Shown: positions 53,388 through 62,155 of the stretch, piece after piece | Position numbering within the stretch: the stretch's first letter is position 1 | Layout of the letters: every line of letters starts with the position of its first letter | Assembly: GCA_002390845.1 (NCBI GenBank) | Contig: DGQT01000077.1 | Span: 1 to 64,000 of the forward strand | Direction: 5' to 3' | Origin: Chitinophagaceae bacterium UBA4407 | Lineage (GTDB): Bacteria > Bacteroidota > Bacteroidia > Chitinophagales > Chitinophagaceae | Length of the DNA stretch: 64,000 bases | Program-made: the position numbers and the translations under genes | The notes under the pieces: model-generated | Seen by the model: only the letters and a program-made list of their open reading frames with translations | What the model was told of the DNA's origin: nothing | Database searches by the model: none

Positions 53388-55283
53388 ATGAAACAATTTT
53401 TACTAAACCGACAGTTTCGTAAATTAATAATTAGTGTAATACTTTTAATAATATCATGTGCAATTAAAAGTATGGCCCAGTCTGGTACTTTAGATAGCAG
53501 TTTTGGAGGAAATGGCAAAAGTGTAAGTCAGTTATTTGGAACTCCTTATTGTGTTGCCGAACAGCAAGATGGAAAAATAATAGTTGCGGGTCGCGCTTAT
53601 GAGGGTGTAATTATTATAACACGTTATAACCAAAACGGAACATTTGATTCATCTTTTGGAACAAATGGTAAAGTACTTACTGATCTCTTTCCAAATTTTA
53701 ATCTCATCTATTCGCAGGCATTAGCTATGGCATTGCAACCAGATGGTAAAATAGTGATTACAGGGTATGGAATTTTTGATGATGGATTGTATGGCAATTA
53801 TAATGTAATACTAGCGAGATATAATATAAATGGTGGTTTAGATTCAAGTTTTGGAAATAACGGGATTTTAGTAAACGATTTTGGAGACAATAATGAGTTT
53901 GCTGCTGCAATCGCACTTCAGCAAGATGGCAAAATTGTAATTGGTGGACAAAGCGGGGCGCTATTAGTTGCCAGATATAATAACGATGGAAGTCCTGATG
54001 TAACATTTGGTAGCATAGGATGGATAAAAAAATATAATGGCGGATTCGCAAATTCAATTTTAATTCAACCAGATGGCAAAATAGTTACTGGTGGTTCAAG
54101 CATTGCGGGAGAGGATAAATTTTGGTTATACAGACTTAAAGCTGATGGAAAGTCTGATAGTACATTTGGTTTAAATGGAAGAGTTTTTACAGATTTTGGT
54201 GCAGGCGGTGATCAACTTAATTCAATTGTACTTCAGCCCGATGGTAAAATTATCGGTGCTGGTAAAACGGGAGGTGCAATAGGAGGCACAGGCCATATAG
54301 CACTTATCCGCTATTTTAGTAATGGTAATCTGGATAGCAGTTTTGGAAACCAAGGAAAAGTCACCACGGTAATAGGCACAAAATTTTCAAACGCAGCAAA
54401 AGTTCTATTAGAACCTGATATGCAAATTATTGTTGCAGGGGCCAACTATGATTTTTATGGAACGGACTGGGATTTTGCTGTTGTTAAATATAATAATAAT
54501 GGAAGCTTAGACAGTCACTTTGGTGAGCTAGGTATACAAGTAACTGATATGGGAGGGATAGATTATGGATATAATGCTGCATTACAATATGATGGTAAAA
54601 TAATAGTAGTAGGTTCTTCAGGTAATTATGGTTTTGCCATTGCCCGCTATAAAAATACAATACCCATAGCGATAAGCTTCAAAAAAAATGAAAAAGTAGT
54701 TGAAGGTAATACTGGTATTAGCAACGCCAGTTTTAAAATCATTCTTAGCCAACCTTCATCAAACGATATTTCAGTAAACGTATCAACAAAAGATGGTACC
54801 GCCTTAGCAGGATCGGATTACAAAGCAGCATCGGGCACATTAACAATAAAAGCAGGCAGCACTTCAAAAAATATTGAAGTAAAAATTATCGGGGATAGCA
54901 TACCCGAAAATAACGAAAGGTTTTTTTTGATATTAAGCAATCCTGTTAATGCAATACTTGATATAAACGACAGCGTTACCTGTACTATAAAAAACGATGA
55001 CCCACAGTTATCAGCAACATCTTCAGATAATTTTGAAAATAATAATGCAGCTTCTTTAAAAATATATCCCAACCCTGTAAAAAGCAATTTACAGGTAGCA
55101 GGTTTACCTGCTACACAAAAAACAATATTCAGTATTACAGATCTCAGCGGTAACAGAAAAGCAACAGCTACTGTAACAGGCAGCAGTTATAACTGGAACA
55201 TCGGGCAGTTGAAAGCGGGGAGTTATGTTTTAAGAATTGAGAATGGAGGAGAGGTGGTTAGTAAGATGTTTGTGAAAGAATAA
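53388..55283 (+). CDS. Delta-60 repeat and Calx-beta surface protein with T9SS sorting domain
   Basis: 631 residues. Signal peptide ends at KSMAQSG (residue 33). Residues 34-415 contain seven delta-60 repeats (GTLDSSFGGNGK, GTFDSSFGTNGK, GGLDSSFGNNG and so on), a propeller-forming module, with QQDGKIIVAG-type strands. Residues 420-540 are a Calx-beta domain (AISFKKNEKVVEGNTG, ERFFLILSNPVNA). Residues 555-631 are the T9SS sorting domain (IYPNPVKSNLQVAG, LKAGSYVLRIENGG). Secreted or surface-anchored; likely adhesion or binding. A terminator follows. Confidence 0.9.
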   Translation: MKQFLLNRQFRKLIISVILLIISCAIKSMAQSGTLDSSFGGNGKSVSQLFGTPYCVAEQQDGKIIVAGRAYEGVIIITRYNQNGTFDSSFGTNGKVLTDLFPNFNLIYSQALAMALQPDGKIVITGYGIFDDGLYGNYNVILARYNINGGLDSSFGNNGILVNDFGDNNEFAAAIALQQDGKIVIGGQSGALLVARYNNDGSPDVTFGSIGWIKKYNGGFANSILIQPDGKIVTGGSSIAGEDKFWLYRLKADGKSDSTFGLNGRVFTDFGAGGDQLNSIVLQPDGKIIGAGKTGGAIGGTGHIALIRYFSNGNLDSSFGNQGKVTTVIGTKFSNAAKVLLEPDMQIIVAGANYDFYGTDWDFAVVKYNNNGSLDSHFGELGIQVTDMGGIDYGYNAALQYDGKIIVVGSSGNYGFAIARYKNTIPIAISFKKNEKVVEGNTGISNASFKIILSQPSSNDISVNVSTKDGTALAGSDYKAASGTLTIKAGSTSKNIEVKIIGDSIPENNERFFLILSNPVNAILDINDSVTCTIKNDDPQLSATSSDNFENNNAASLKIYPNPVKSNLQVAGLPATQKTIFSITDLSGNRKATATVTGSSYNWNIGQLKAGSYVLRIENGGEVVSKMFVKE

Positions 55284-55306
55284 AGGTTAGTGTATGCTTT
55301 TATATT

Positions 55307-55334
55307 AATGCCTGCGGTTGCGGGCATTTTTTTT
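55307..55334 (+). terminator. Intrinsic terminator
   Basis: Stem AATGCC / GGCATT with TGC-GCG inner pairs, then eight T. 23 bases after the delta-60 gene. Confidence 0.8.
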
Positions 55335-55339
55335 ACCAC

Positions 55340-55440
55340 AGCCTTACACAGAGTCTTTTCACAGAGTTGCACAGAGGCGTTGAATATTGGCTGAACCACG
55401 AAGACACAAAGACCGGAAGGTGCACTAAGATAAAACGCAC
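55340..55440. repeat. CACAGAG/GAAGACACAAAG intergenic low-complexity repeat
   Basis: Reiterated CACAGAG words (ACACAGAGTCTTTTCACAG, GTTGCACAGAGG), then ACCACGAAGACACAAAGACC. This purine-alternating pattern is a known type of intergenic repeat in many environmental bacteria. No gene. Confidence 0.5.
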
Positions 55441-55488
55441 TATGTATCATCGGTTGCCGGCTGTTGGAAGCTGCTTTATAATCCAATC

Positions 55489-55558
55489 GTACAAGTGTGT
55501 GACCCCGAACATTTTTTGTTCAATATTTATTCAACAGATGAAAGGATTGCGACGCAAC
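55489..55558 (+). repeat. Two dispersed-repeat cores in tandem
   Basis: GTACAAGTGTGTGACCCCGA (55489) and AGATGAAAGGATTGCGACGC (55536), both forward. The first ends in CCCCGAAC instead of GCAAC, a variant shared with 56888. The rest of 55284-55655 holds only the terminator and CACAGAG repeat. Confidence 0.75.
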
Positions 55559-55655
55559 GATGATCAATCTGAGTTACTACAGCTGGTATCAAAAAAATTT
55601 CGGGACAGGCTCCACAGACGACGCTATAAAAAACAAATGCCGGGTAAATAAATAG

Positions 55656-56738
55656 CTACATTCTGTAAGAAACAGCATTAATGTTCATGCCTGCGCCAAC
55701 TGATGCAAACAAAACAATATCGCCTTTCTCTAAACGGTGGTCGGGTAAAGCGCCTTTCTGTACCATATCGAGCAGTGTGGGAATGGTGGCTACCGAACTG
55801 TTGCCGAGTTTGTGTATGTTCATAGGCATAATATCTGCGGGTACCTGATCGATGTTGTAAAGTTTGTAAAGGGCTTTTACAATGGCTTCGTCCATCTTTT
55901 CGTTGGCCTGGTGTATGAATATTTTCTTTAGGTCGCTGATGTGAACATTGCTTTTATCGAGGCAGGCTTTCATGGCTTCGGGAACATATTTAAGTGCGTA
56001 TTCATATACTTTGCGCCCTTTCATTTTTATATAGCGGATGCGTGGATCAGCGTCTGGAAAATTTGATTTGCCCATGCAGATGAACTGGTTTTCGGCAATA
56101 CAATGCGATTGGACGGCAGTGGCCAGTATGCCGCTTGCTGATTCGCTATTATCATTAATTGCTTCCAGAATGCAGGCACCGGCGCCATCGCTGAAGATCA
56201 TACTGTCGCGGTCGTACAAGTCTATTACGCGGCTAAGTGTTTCGGTACCGATGACCAAACATTTTTTTGCAATACCGGCTTTAAAAAAAGCATCTGCTTG
56301 TATTACGCCCTGTAGCCAGCCGGGGCAGCCGAATAGGATATCGTAGGCCACACAATTGGGGTTTGCAATACCGAGTTCATGTTTTATTCTTGATGCCAGT
56401 GATGGCACCGCATCTGTTTGTATGGTGTGTTTAATTACGTTGCCAAAATTTTGGGCCACGATTAGCTGGTCTATAGTTTCGGGATTGATGCCGGCGTTTT
56501 CAATGGCAATTTTTGCCGCAATTACACCCAGGTCTGATGCATTTAATTCCGGTTGGGCATAGCGACGTTCTTCTATTCCGGTGATTTGCTGAAAGCGTTC
56601 TACTACATTTGCTGACGGTGTATTGAGGGGCTTATGATCCTCACCATAAAAATGGTTAAAAGTAAACTCGCTGTTGGTTTTTATTTCTGTTGGTATGTAG
56701 CATCCGGTGCCTGTAATCACCGTTTTTAAATGTGTCAT
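55656..56738 (-). CDS. 3-oxoacyl-ACP synthase III (FabH/KAS III-like)
   Basis: 360 residues from the Met at 56738 (MTHLKTVITGTGCYIP), the proper thiolase-fold start; the frame is open to 56987 only because of a dispersed repeat. Condensing enzyme joining an acyl-CoA to malonyl-ACP. Catalytic triad: Cys in LFGCPGWLQG near residue 137, His in IFIHQANEKMDE near 284, Asn in KLGNSSVATIP near 316. It keeps SDGAGACILE. A divergent member with FNHFY-type insertion near 28, so it might serve a specialised lipid or secondary pathway rather than primary initiation. Monocistronic between delta-60 protein and manC. Confidence 0.88.
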   Translation of the reverse strand: MTHLKTVITGTGCYIPTEIKTNSEFTFNHFYGEDHKPLNTPSANVVERFQQITGIEERRYAQPELNASDLGVIAAKIAIENAGINPETIDQLIVAQNFGNVIKHTIQTDAVPSLASRIKHELGIANPNCVAYDILFGCPGWLQGVIQADAFFKAGIAKKCLVIGTETLSRVIDLYDRDSMIFSDGAGACILEAINDNSESASGILATAVQSHCIAENQFICMGKSNFPDADPRIRYIKMKGRKVYEYALKYVPEAMKACLDKSNVHISDLKKIFIHQANEKMDEAIVKALYKLYNIDQVPADIMPMNIHKLGNSSVATIPTLLDMVQKGALPDHRLEKGDIVLFASVGAGMNINAVSYRM

Positions 56739-56887
56739 GATATTTTTTTTGAGCAATTGTTCGCTGGCTATCAAACTTTGTAAAAATAATATAAACAGCC
56801 TAAAGCTGAGCCGGTTTTGTTTGCGGTTAATTGCCGGAAGATGATTAAAACTGAACTGTAAACCTGAAGCTGAGTAAAGCTTTGCAT

Positions 56888-56907
56888 CACAAGTGTGCGA
56901 CCCCGAG
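56888..56907 (+). repeat. Dispersed repeat, CCCCGAG variant
   Basis: CACAAGTGTGCGACCCCGAG, followed by CGCTTTGCTCG. Upstream of the KAS III gene; read on the minus strand it lengthens that open frame with non-homologous residues. Confidence 0.65.
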
Positions 56908-56990
56908 TTCCGCTTTGCTCGTTGGGGCAGGCGCAAGAAAAGATCAATAGAATTACACATGCCGGGCTCAAAAAAAATATAACACAAGGT

Positions 56991-58073
56991 TTACAGGTAC
57001 TTATCTCCTTTATTGCGTTTTACTTCGGCAACATATTCTTTTACCTGCTGTTCTTTTTCTTTTTTGCAAATGAGCAATACATCTTCTGTGTCAACAATTA
57101 TAAAATCATCAAGCCCCTGAAGTACCAGCAGCTTTTCGTGAGATGCAGATACCATGCATTTGGTAGCATCGATTACCATTACGTTATCGCCTGCTACTGC
57201 ATTGCCAAGATAATCTTTTTCAAGGCTGTCGTAAGCACTGTTCCAGGTACCAAGATCGCTCCAGCCGAAAGATGAAGGAATTACGTAAACATTACCGGCT
57301 TCTTCCATAATGGCGTAATCAATAGAAATATTGGTGCATAAAGGATAGATGCGCCCAAGTGCATTTTGCTCTTCCGTTGTATTGAAATGCTGCTGTTCGG
57401 CAGCAAACATCTCATACATTTCGGGTTGGTATTTTTCGAAAGCTTTAATAATATCTTTAACCTGCCAGATAAAAATACCTGCATTCCAGAGAAAATCGCC
57501 GCTGGCAATAAAAGTGCGGGCCAGGTCGGTATTGGGCTTTTCGGTAAAAGTTTTTACTTTAAAAATATTATCGGCAACCGGAATGGTTTCGTGCTGAATA
57601 TATCCATAACCTGTATTGGGGTAGGTTGGTTTTATACCAAGTGTAACAAAGGCTTTCATATGGGCTGCAAAACCCAGTGCTTCAAAAGCCACCCGCTCAA
57701 ATTCTGTATTGTCCAGAACAAGATGATCGCTTGGAGCGATTATGAGCGAAGCTTCGGGGTCTTTCTGAAATAATTTAAAAGCAATATAGGCAACACAGGG
57801 GGCGGTATTTTTCCGGCTTGGTTCAGCAAGTATATTGGCAGGATTTACATCAGGCAATTGCTCTTTAACAATATCTGTATATTCATCTACGGTTATAATA
57901 TAAATATTTTCCTCAGGAAGAAATGACGCATACCGCTCGTAAGTGGTTTGTACAAGCGTTTTGCCAGTATTGAGGATATCCAGAAACTGCTTGGGGTAGG
58001 ATGCCCTGCTTTGAGGCCAGAACCTGCTTCCGATACCGCCTGCAAGAATGGCTACGTAATAGTGATTGATCAT
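56991..58073 (-). CDS. manC: Mannose-1-phosphate guanylyltransferase
   Basis: 360 residues. Makes GDP-mannose from GTP and mannose-1-phosphate for polysaccharide and fucose precursors. Nucleotidyltransferase signature AGGIGSRFWPQSR near residue 12, with PKQFLDI; ILAEPSRKNTAPC near 80; APSDHLVLD near 110; VKTFTEKPN near 170; NAGIFIWQ and IDYAIMEEAGNV in the sugar-binding part, and SFGWSDLGTW near 265. It is the short form without a fused isomerase domain. 18 bases downstream of the KpsF-type gene, same strand, so a sugar-precursor operon is likely. Confidence 0.93.
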   Translation of the reverse strand: MINHYYVAILAGGIGSRFWPQSRASYPKQFLDILNTGKTLVQTTYERYASFLPEENIYIITVDEYTDIVKEQLPDVNPANILAEPSRKNTAPCVAYIAFKLFQKDPEASLIIAPSDHLVLDNTEFERVAFEALGFAAHMKAFVTLGIKPTYPNTGYGYIQHETIPVADNIFKVKTFTEKPNTDLARTFIASGDFLWNAGIFIWQVKDIIKAFEKYQPEMYEMFAAEQQHFNTTEEQNALGRIYPLCTNISIDYAIMEEAGNVYVIPSSFGWSDLGTWNSAYDSLEKDYLGNAVAGDNVMVIDATKCMVSASHEKLLVLQGLDDFIIVDTEDVLLICKKEKEQQVKEYVAEVKRNKGDKYL

Positions 58074-58091
58074 TAGAATGTCTTCTGTGAT

Positions 58092-59084
58092 TTATATAAT
58101 CCCTTCCCTGATTAAGTCGTGCAAATGTAACATTCCGAGATAAACATCTGACGAATCTGCAACAATTAGCTGGCTAATATCAAATTGTTTCAGTATTTCA
58201 AAAGCTTCCACTGCCAATAAATCCGGAGCAACAGTTTTAGGGCTTTTATTCTGTATATCCGATGCTTTCACTTGGCTTAAATCGTTTGTTAATTCCAGCA
58301 TTCGCCTTACATCTCCATCAGTTATAATACCTTTTATTTTTTTATCCCGGTCAACTACCGCGGCAGCGCCAAGCCGGCCTTTGCTGATTTCTATTATTAC
58401 ATCCTTTAATGTGGTATCAGCCTCAACATTTGGTGCTGCATTCATTTTGTAAATATCATTTACTTTAAGGTATAATTTTTTGCCCAAGTTACCACCGGGA
58501 TGATAACGGGCAAAATCCTTACCACTAAACTCGTTCAATTCCATCAGGCAAACTGCAAGTGCATCGCCCATTACCATTTGGGCGGTGGTACTGCTTGTAG
58601 GTGCAAGATTATTGGGGCATGCCTCTTTTGCAACAGTCGTATTTAAAACATAATCACACTGCCTGGCAAGTATCGAGTTTTTATTTCCTACGATTCCAAT
58701 AAGTGTGTTACCGAAATTTTTAATCAGCGGCACCAGTACTTTTATTTCAGGACTTTCTCCGCTTTTACTGATGATAATTACAGTATCGTCTTGCTGCACC
58801 ATGCCCAGGTCGCCATGAATAGCATCTCCGGCGTGCATAAATAATGCAGGCGTTCCGGTAGAGTTAAGCGTAGCCACGATCTTTTGACCAACTATGGCAC
58901 TCTTGCCAATGCCGGTAATTACCACCCGCCCTTTAGACTGGTGTATGGTTTCTACTGCTTTTTCAAAAGCTTCGTCAATAAAATTCTTAAGCCCGGCAAT
59001 AGATTCAGCTTCTAATGCTATGGTAAGCAGGGCAGATTCTATTATCTGTTTCTTCATTTCTGCAAAGTTAAACTTTAACAACAA
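58092..59084 (-). CDS. KpsF/GutQ-type arabinose-5-phosphate isomerase (SIS + two CBS)
   Basis: 330 residues, or 321 from Met at 59057 (MKKQIIESALLTIALEAESI), which is the more likely start. Makes D-arabinose-5-phosphate for Kdo in lipopolysaccharide. SIS domain residues 35-180: GRVVITGIGKSAIVGQK, TPALFMHAGDAIHGDLGMV, IISKSGESPEI, TSSTTAQMVMGDALAVCL. Two CBS domains follow (MNAAPNVEADTTLKDVI; NKSPKTVAPDLLAVEA) ending LGMLHLHDLIREGII. Cytoplasmic. Coupled to manC 18 bases downstream, consistent with cell-surface polysaccharide synthesis. Confidence 0.92.
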   Translation of the reverse strand: MLLKFNFAEMKKQIIESALLTIALEAESIAGLKNFIDEAFEKAVETIHQSKGRVVITGIGKSAIVGQKIVATLNSTGTPALFMHAGDAIHGDLGMVQQDDTVIIISKSGESPEIKVLVPLIKNFGNTLIGIVGNKNSILARQCDYVLNTTVAKEACPNNLAPTSSTTAQMVMGDALAVCLMELNEFSGKDFARYHPGGNLGKKLYLKVNDIYKMNAAPNVEADTTLKDVIIEISKGRLGAAAVVDRDKKIKGIITDGDVRRMLELTNDLSQVKASDIQNKSPKTVAPDLLAVEAFEILKQFDISQLIVADSSDVYLGMLHLHDLIREGII

Positions 59085-59170
59085 TGGATTTTTTTTAAAA
59101 GATTAGAGAATTAACTTCGCCCGAAGCGGGTGTATTCCAGGATTTTTGCTTACAAGTTGTTTAAATTTAG

Positions 59171-59293
59171 TTTGCAACACTACGGAGGAAACGGAACGAT
59201 GCAATTTTTACTACAGATGAAAGGATTGCGACGCAACGAAGATGCCATAAAAACCAGTGCTGGTAGCATAATCACTCATTTTTAAACAGCTTA
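59171..59293 (+). repeat. Long form of the dispersed repeat, forward copy
   Basis: Core AGATGAAAGGATTGCGACGC at 59215. About 120 bases match 35641-35765 in reverse orientation. Confidence 0.8.
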
Positions 59294-59338
59294 TTGGGTG
59301 TATATAAAGTAATTTTTTTTGAAACCGGCAATATCATT

Positions 59339-59406
59339 TCATGGCAGCATCGTTGCGTCGCAATCCGTTCATCTGCAACGCATTTATTGAGCTTTTATCG
59401 AAGCGA
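59339..59406 (-). repeat. Dispersed repeat, reverse copy
   Basis: GTTGCGTCGCAATCCGTTCA at 59352, then the TTATCGAAGCGAAAA tail. Forms an inverted pair with 59171-59293 in the 495-base gap upstream of recQ. Confidence 0.85.
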
Positions 59407-59579
59407 AAAAATTGAAATGTGCCCCTTTAAACTGCTAAAATGATCAATACACCCCAGGCATTTGGCTTAGCGTTCCGGAATCTATAATTAAATTTTAATT
59501 ACACGGTCCGGATAAATGCCGTAACTTATATGATTATTTAAAAACCCCCTTATCAGCGGGAGAGAAATTTTTGTGAACA

Positions 59580-61868
59580 ATGGAAACCATTTCTAAAAAG
59601 ACCACAACAAAGAAGACAACAGTTACAAAAACAGATACAAAAGGGCCTGCCAAAAAAGCGCAGCCTAAAACACATGGTCTGGATATCTACAAAAGCCTTA
59701 GCCTGCACTTTGGTTTTGAACATTTTAAAGGGCGCCAGGAAGAAGCCATCAACAGTTTGCTTAACGGCCGCGATACCTTTGTAATTATGCCAACCGGGGG
59801 CGGCAAAAGCCTTTGCTATCAATTGCCTGCACTGATACTGGAGGGCTGCGCCATTATTGTAAGCCCGCTTATAGCACTTATGAAAAACCAGGTTGACCTT
59901 GTAAGGGGCTATAGTGAAAAAGACGATGTAGCACATTTTTTAAATTCATCACTGAATAAAACACAGATCAAGGAAGTAAAAGACGACCTTGTTACAGGTA
60001 AAACCAAATTGTTGTATGTAGCTCCTGAAACCCTTACCAAACAGGAGAATCTTGACTTCTTCAGCGATCTTAAAATTTCTTTTTTTGCGGTAGATGAGGC
60101 GCACTGTATATCAGAATGGGGCCACGATTTCCGCCCAGAATACAGAAGGCTGCGCGAAATGATGGAAATCATCAATCCAAAAGTTGCCGTAGTTGCGCTT
60201 ACCGCTACTGCAACCCCAAAAGTTCAAAGTGATATTGTAAAAAATCTTGGATTGCGCGACCCTAATATTTTTATATCCTCCTTTAACCGCCCCAATCTTT
60301 ATTACGAAATACTACCCAAAACAAATAAAGACCAAACGGTTAAAAGTATAGTTCGTTTTATATCGCAAAACATGGGCAAGAGCGGTATTATTTATACGCT
60401 CAACCGCAAAACAACTGAGGAACTGGCTGAAGTATTAGTGGCCAATAATATAAAAGCAGTTGCTTATCACGCCGGGCTGGATGGAAAATTAAGAGCCGAA
60501 CGGCAGGATCAGTTTTTAAACGAAGATGTTCAGGTAATTGTAGCAACCATTGCTTTCGGTATGGGCATTGATAAACCCGACATAAGATTTGTTATTCACT
60601 ACAATATTCCAAAGTCAATCGAAAATTATTATCAGGAAACCGGTCGCGGTGGCCGTGACGGGCTGGAAGGCAAATGCATTTTGTATTACTCACATAAAGA
60701 TGTTTCCAAACTGGAGCACCTGATGCGTGACAAACCACTTAGCGAAAGGGAAATCGGTGCGCAACTCATTAACGAAACCGTGGCTTTTGCCGAAAGTTCT
60801 GTGTGCCGCAGAAAAATACTGCTGCATTATTTTGGAGAAGATTCAGAAGATAAAAACTGTGGTAATTGCGACAACTGCCTGCACCCCAAAGAAAAAATAG
60901 AAGCAAAGGAAGAAGCAATAAAAGTACTTAAAGTGGTTAAGGCACTTGATGAAAGGTTTACCGCTGAGTATGTAACAAACGTAATTATTGGAAAGCTTAC
61001 ACCACAGGTTGCCATGTACCGCCATGAAACACTCGATGTATTCGGCATTAGCAAAGATAAAGACGATCATTTCTGGAACAGCCTCATCAGGCAAATGTTG
61101 TTGCAGAACCTTATTCGAAAAGATATTGTAGAATATGGGTTGCTAAAACTTACAGAACTTGGCGCAAAGTTTTTAAAGAAACCAGCATCATTTAAAATTG
61201 TGCTGAATAATTTATTCGAAGATGCGAATGCAGATGATGACGAAAGCGAAACTGCAACAGGTTCTGGCGCCGCTGCCGATGAGAAGTTATTCGAACTGCT
61301 GAAAGACCTTCGCCACCGCGAAGCAAAGAAAAAAGGCTTGCCACCGTTTGTGCTTTTTCTTGAAACATCGCTGCAGGATATGGCCACCATGTATCCTACT
61401 ACCATGCAGGAACTCGAAAAATGCCAGGGCGTTAGTAAAGGCAAAGCCATCAAATTTGGCAGGCCTTTCGTAGAACTTATTGCAGGTTATGTAGAAGAAA
61501 ACGAAATAGAAAAGCCCGATGATTTTGTAATGCGCAGCGTAGCAAATAAAAGCAGCAACAAGATTTATATTATTCAGAATGTAGATAAAAAAATACCACT
61601 CGAAACCATTGCACGAAACAAAGACCTACGACTCGATGCATTGCTCGAAGAAATGGAAACCATTGTTGGCAGCGGTACCAAGCTAAACCTGACTTACGCA
61701 ATTGACGATATGCTCGATGACGATGAACAGGAAGAAATAATGGATTATTTTAAAAGCTGCGAAACATCTTCGCTGGATGTGGCAAGGGAAGAACTTGCAG
61801 ACAGCGGTTACGACTGGGAGCAATTGAAAATTATGCGGATTCGTTTTTTAAGCGAATATGGCAATTAA
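59580..61868 (+). CDS. recQ: ATP-dependent DNA helicase RecQ
   Basis: 762 residues. 3'-5' DNA helicase acting in recombination repair. A Lys/Thr-rich N-tail (residues 1-35) precedes the core. Motifs: MPTGGGKSLCYQ near 70, DEAHCISEWGHDFRPEY near 170, TATATPKVQ, and TGRGGRDG near 350 as motif VI. Zinc-binding Cys set CRRKILLHYFGE, CGNCDNC near 430. RQC winged helix near 445-560 and an HRDC domain near 590-665 (TMQELEKCQGVSKGKAIKFG). A long acidic tail ends it. Normal domain order and no lesions. Followed by a terminator. Confidence 0.97.
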   Translation: METISKKTTTKKTTVTKTDTKGPAKKAQPKTHGLDIYKSLSLHFGFEHFKGRQEEAINSLLNGRDTFVIMPTGGGKSLCYQLPALILEGCAIIVSPLIALMKNQVDLVRGYSEKDDVAHFLNSSLNKTQIKEVKDDLVTGKTKLLYVAPETLTKQENLDFFSDLKISFFAVDEAHCISEWGHDFRPEYRRLREMMEIINPKVAVVALTATATPKVQSDIVKNLGLRDPNIFISSFNRPNLYYEILPKTNKDQTVKSIVRFISQNMGKSGIIYTLNRKTTEELAEVLVANNIKAVAYHAGLDGKLRAERQDQFLNEDVQVIVATIAFGMGIDKPDIRFVIHYNIPKSIENYYQETGRGGRDGLEGKCILYYSHKDVSKLEHLMRDKPLSEREIGAQLINETVAFAESSVCRRKILLHYFGEDSEDKNCGNCDNCLHPKEKIEAKEEAIKVLKVVKALDERFTAEYVTNVIIGKLTPQVAMYRHETLDVFGISKDKDDHFWNSLIRQMLLQNLIRKDIVEYGLLKLTELGAKFLKKPASFKIVLNNLFEDANADDDESETATGSGAAADEKLFELLKDLRHREAKKKGLPPFVLFLETSLQDMATMYPTTMQELEKCQGVSKGKAIKFGRPFVELIAGYVEENEIEKPDDFVMRSVANKSSNKIYIIQNVDKKIPLETIARNKDLRLDALLEEMETIVGSGTKLNLTYAIDDMLDDDEQEEIMDYFKSCETSSLDVAREELADSGYDWEQLKIMRIRFLSEYGN

Positions 61869-61897
61869 AACATATTGAAAAACCAGGCAAAATTAAT

Positions 61898-61935
61898 AAG
61901 CCCGTTTGCATGTGCAGGCGGGCTTTGCTTTTATA
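61898..61935 (+). terminator. Intrinsic terminator of recQ
   Basis: Stem AAGCCCG / CGGGCTT with inner TGCA-TGCA pairing, then TTGCTTTTA. 29 bases after the stop. Confidence 0.8.
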
Positions 61936-61977
61936 CTGTATTTTTTTGAGCCCTGCTGCAGAATATGAATGAAGCGT

Positions 61978-62074
61978 CTGTTGCGTCGCACACTTGTACT
62001 GCAACAATTCTATTGAACAACCCGGCGCAGTTCCGCTGCTTCAAGCTATGCAGTACAAGTGTGCGACGCAACAG
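61978..62074. repeat. Perfect 26 bp inverted repeat of the dispersed family
   Basis: Left arm 61978-62003 and right arm 62049-62074 are exact reverse complements (core GTACAAGTGTGCGACGCAAC plus TGCA and AG ends), loop 45 bases. The right arm continues with CCGATGCCATGAAAA, as at 35837. The best-preserved member of the family. Confidence 0.95.
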
Positions 62075-62155
62075 CCGATGCCATGAAAAACTTTTGCCGG
62101 GTAAATAAAACTCCTTCGCTTTTATTTACATGCTCTTAATAAGTAACTTAGTGCT

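Noticed and set aside
55367..55651. Open frame of 94 codons
   Set aside because: Made of CACAGAG repeat and two dispersed repeats; no family features.
56739..56987. N-terminal extension of the KAS III gene
   Set aside because: Non-homologous residues, partly encoded by a dispersed repeat; the thiolase fold starts at MTHLK.
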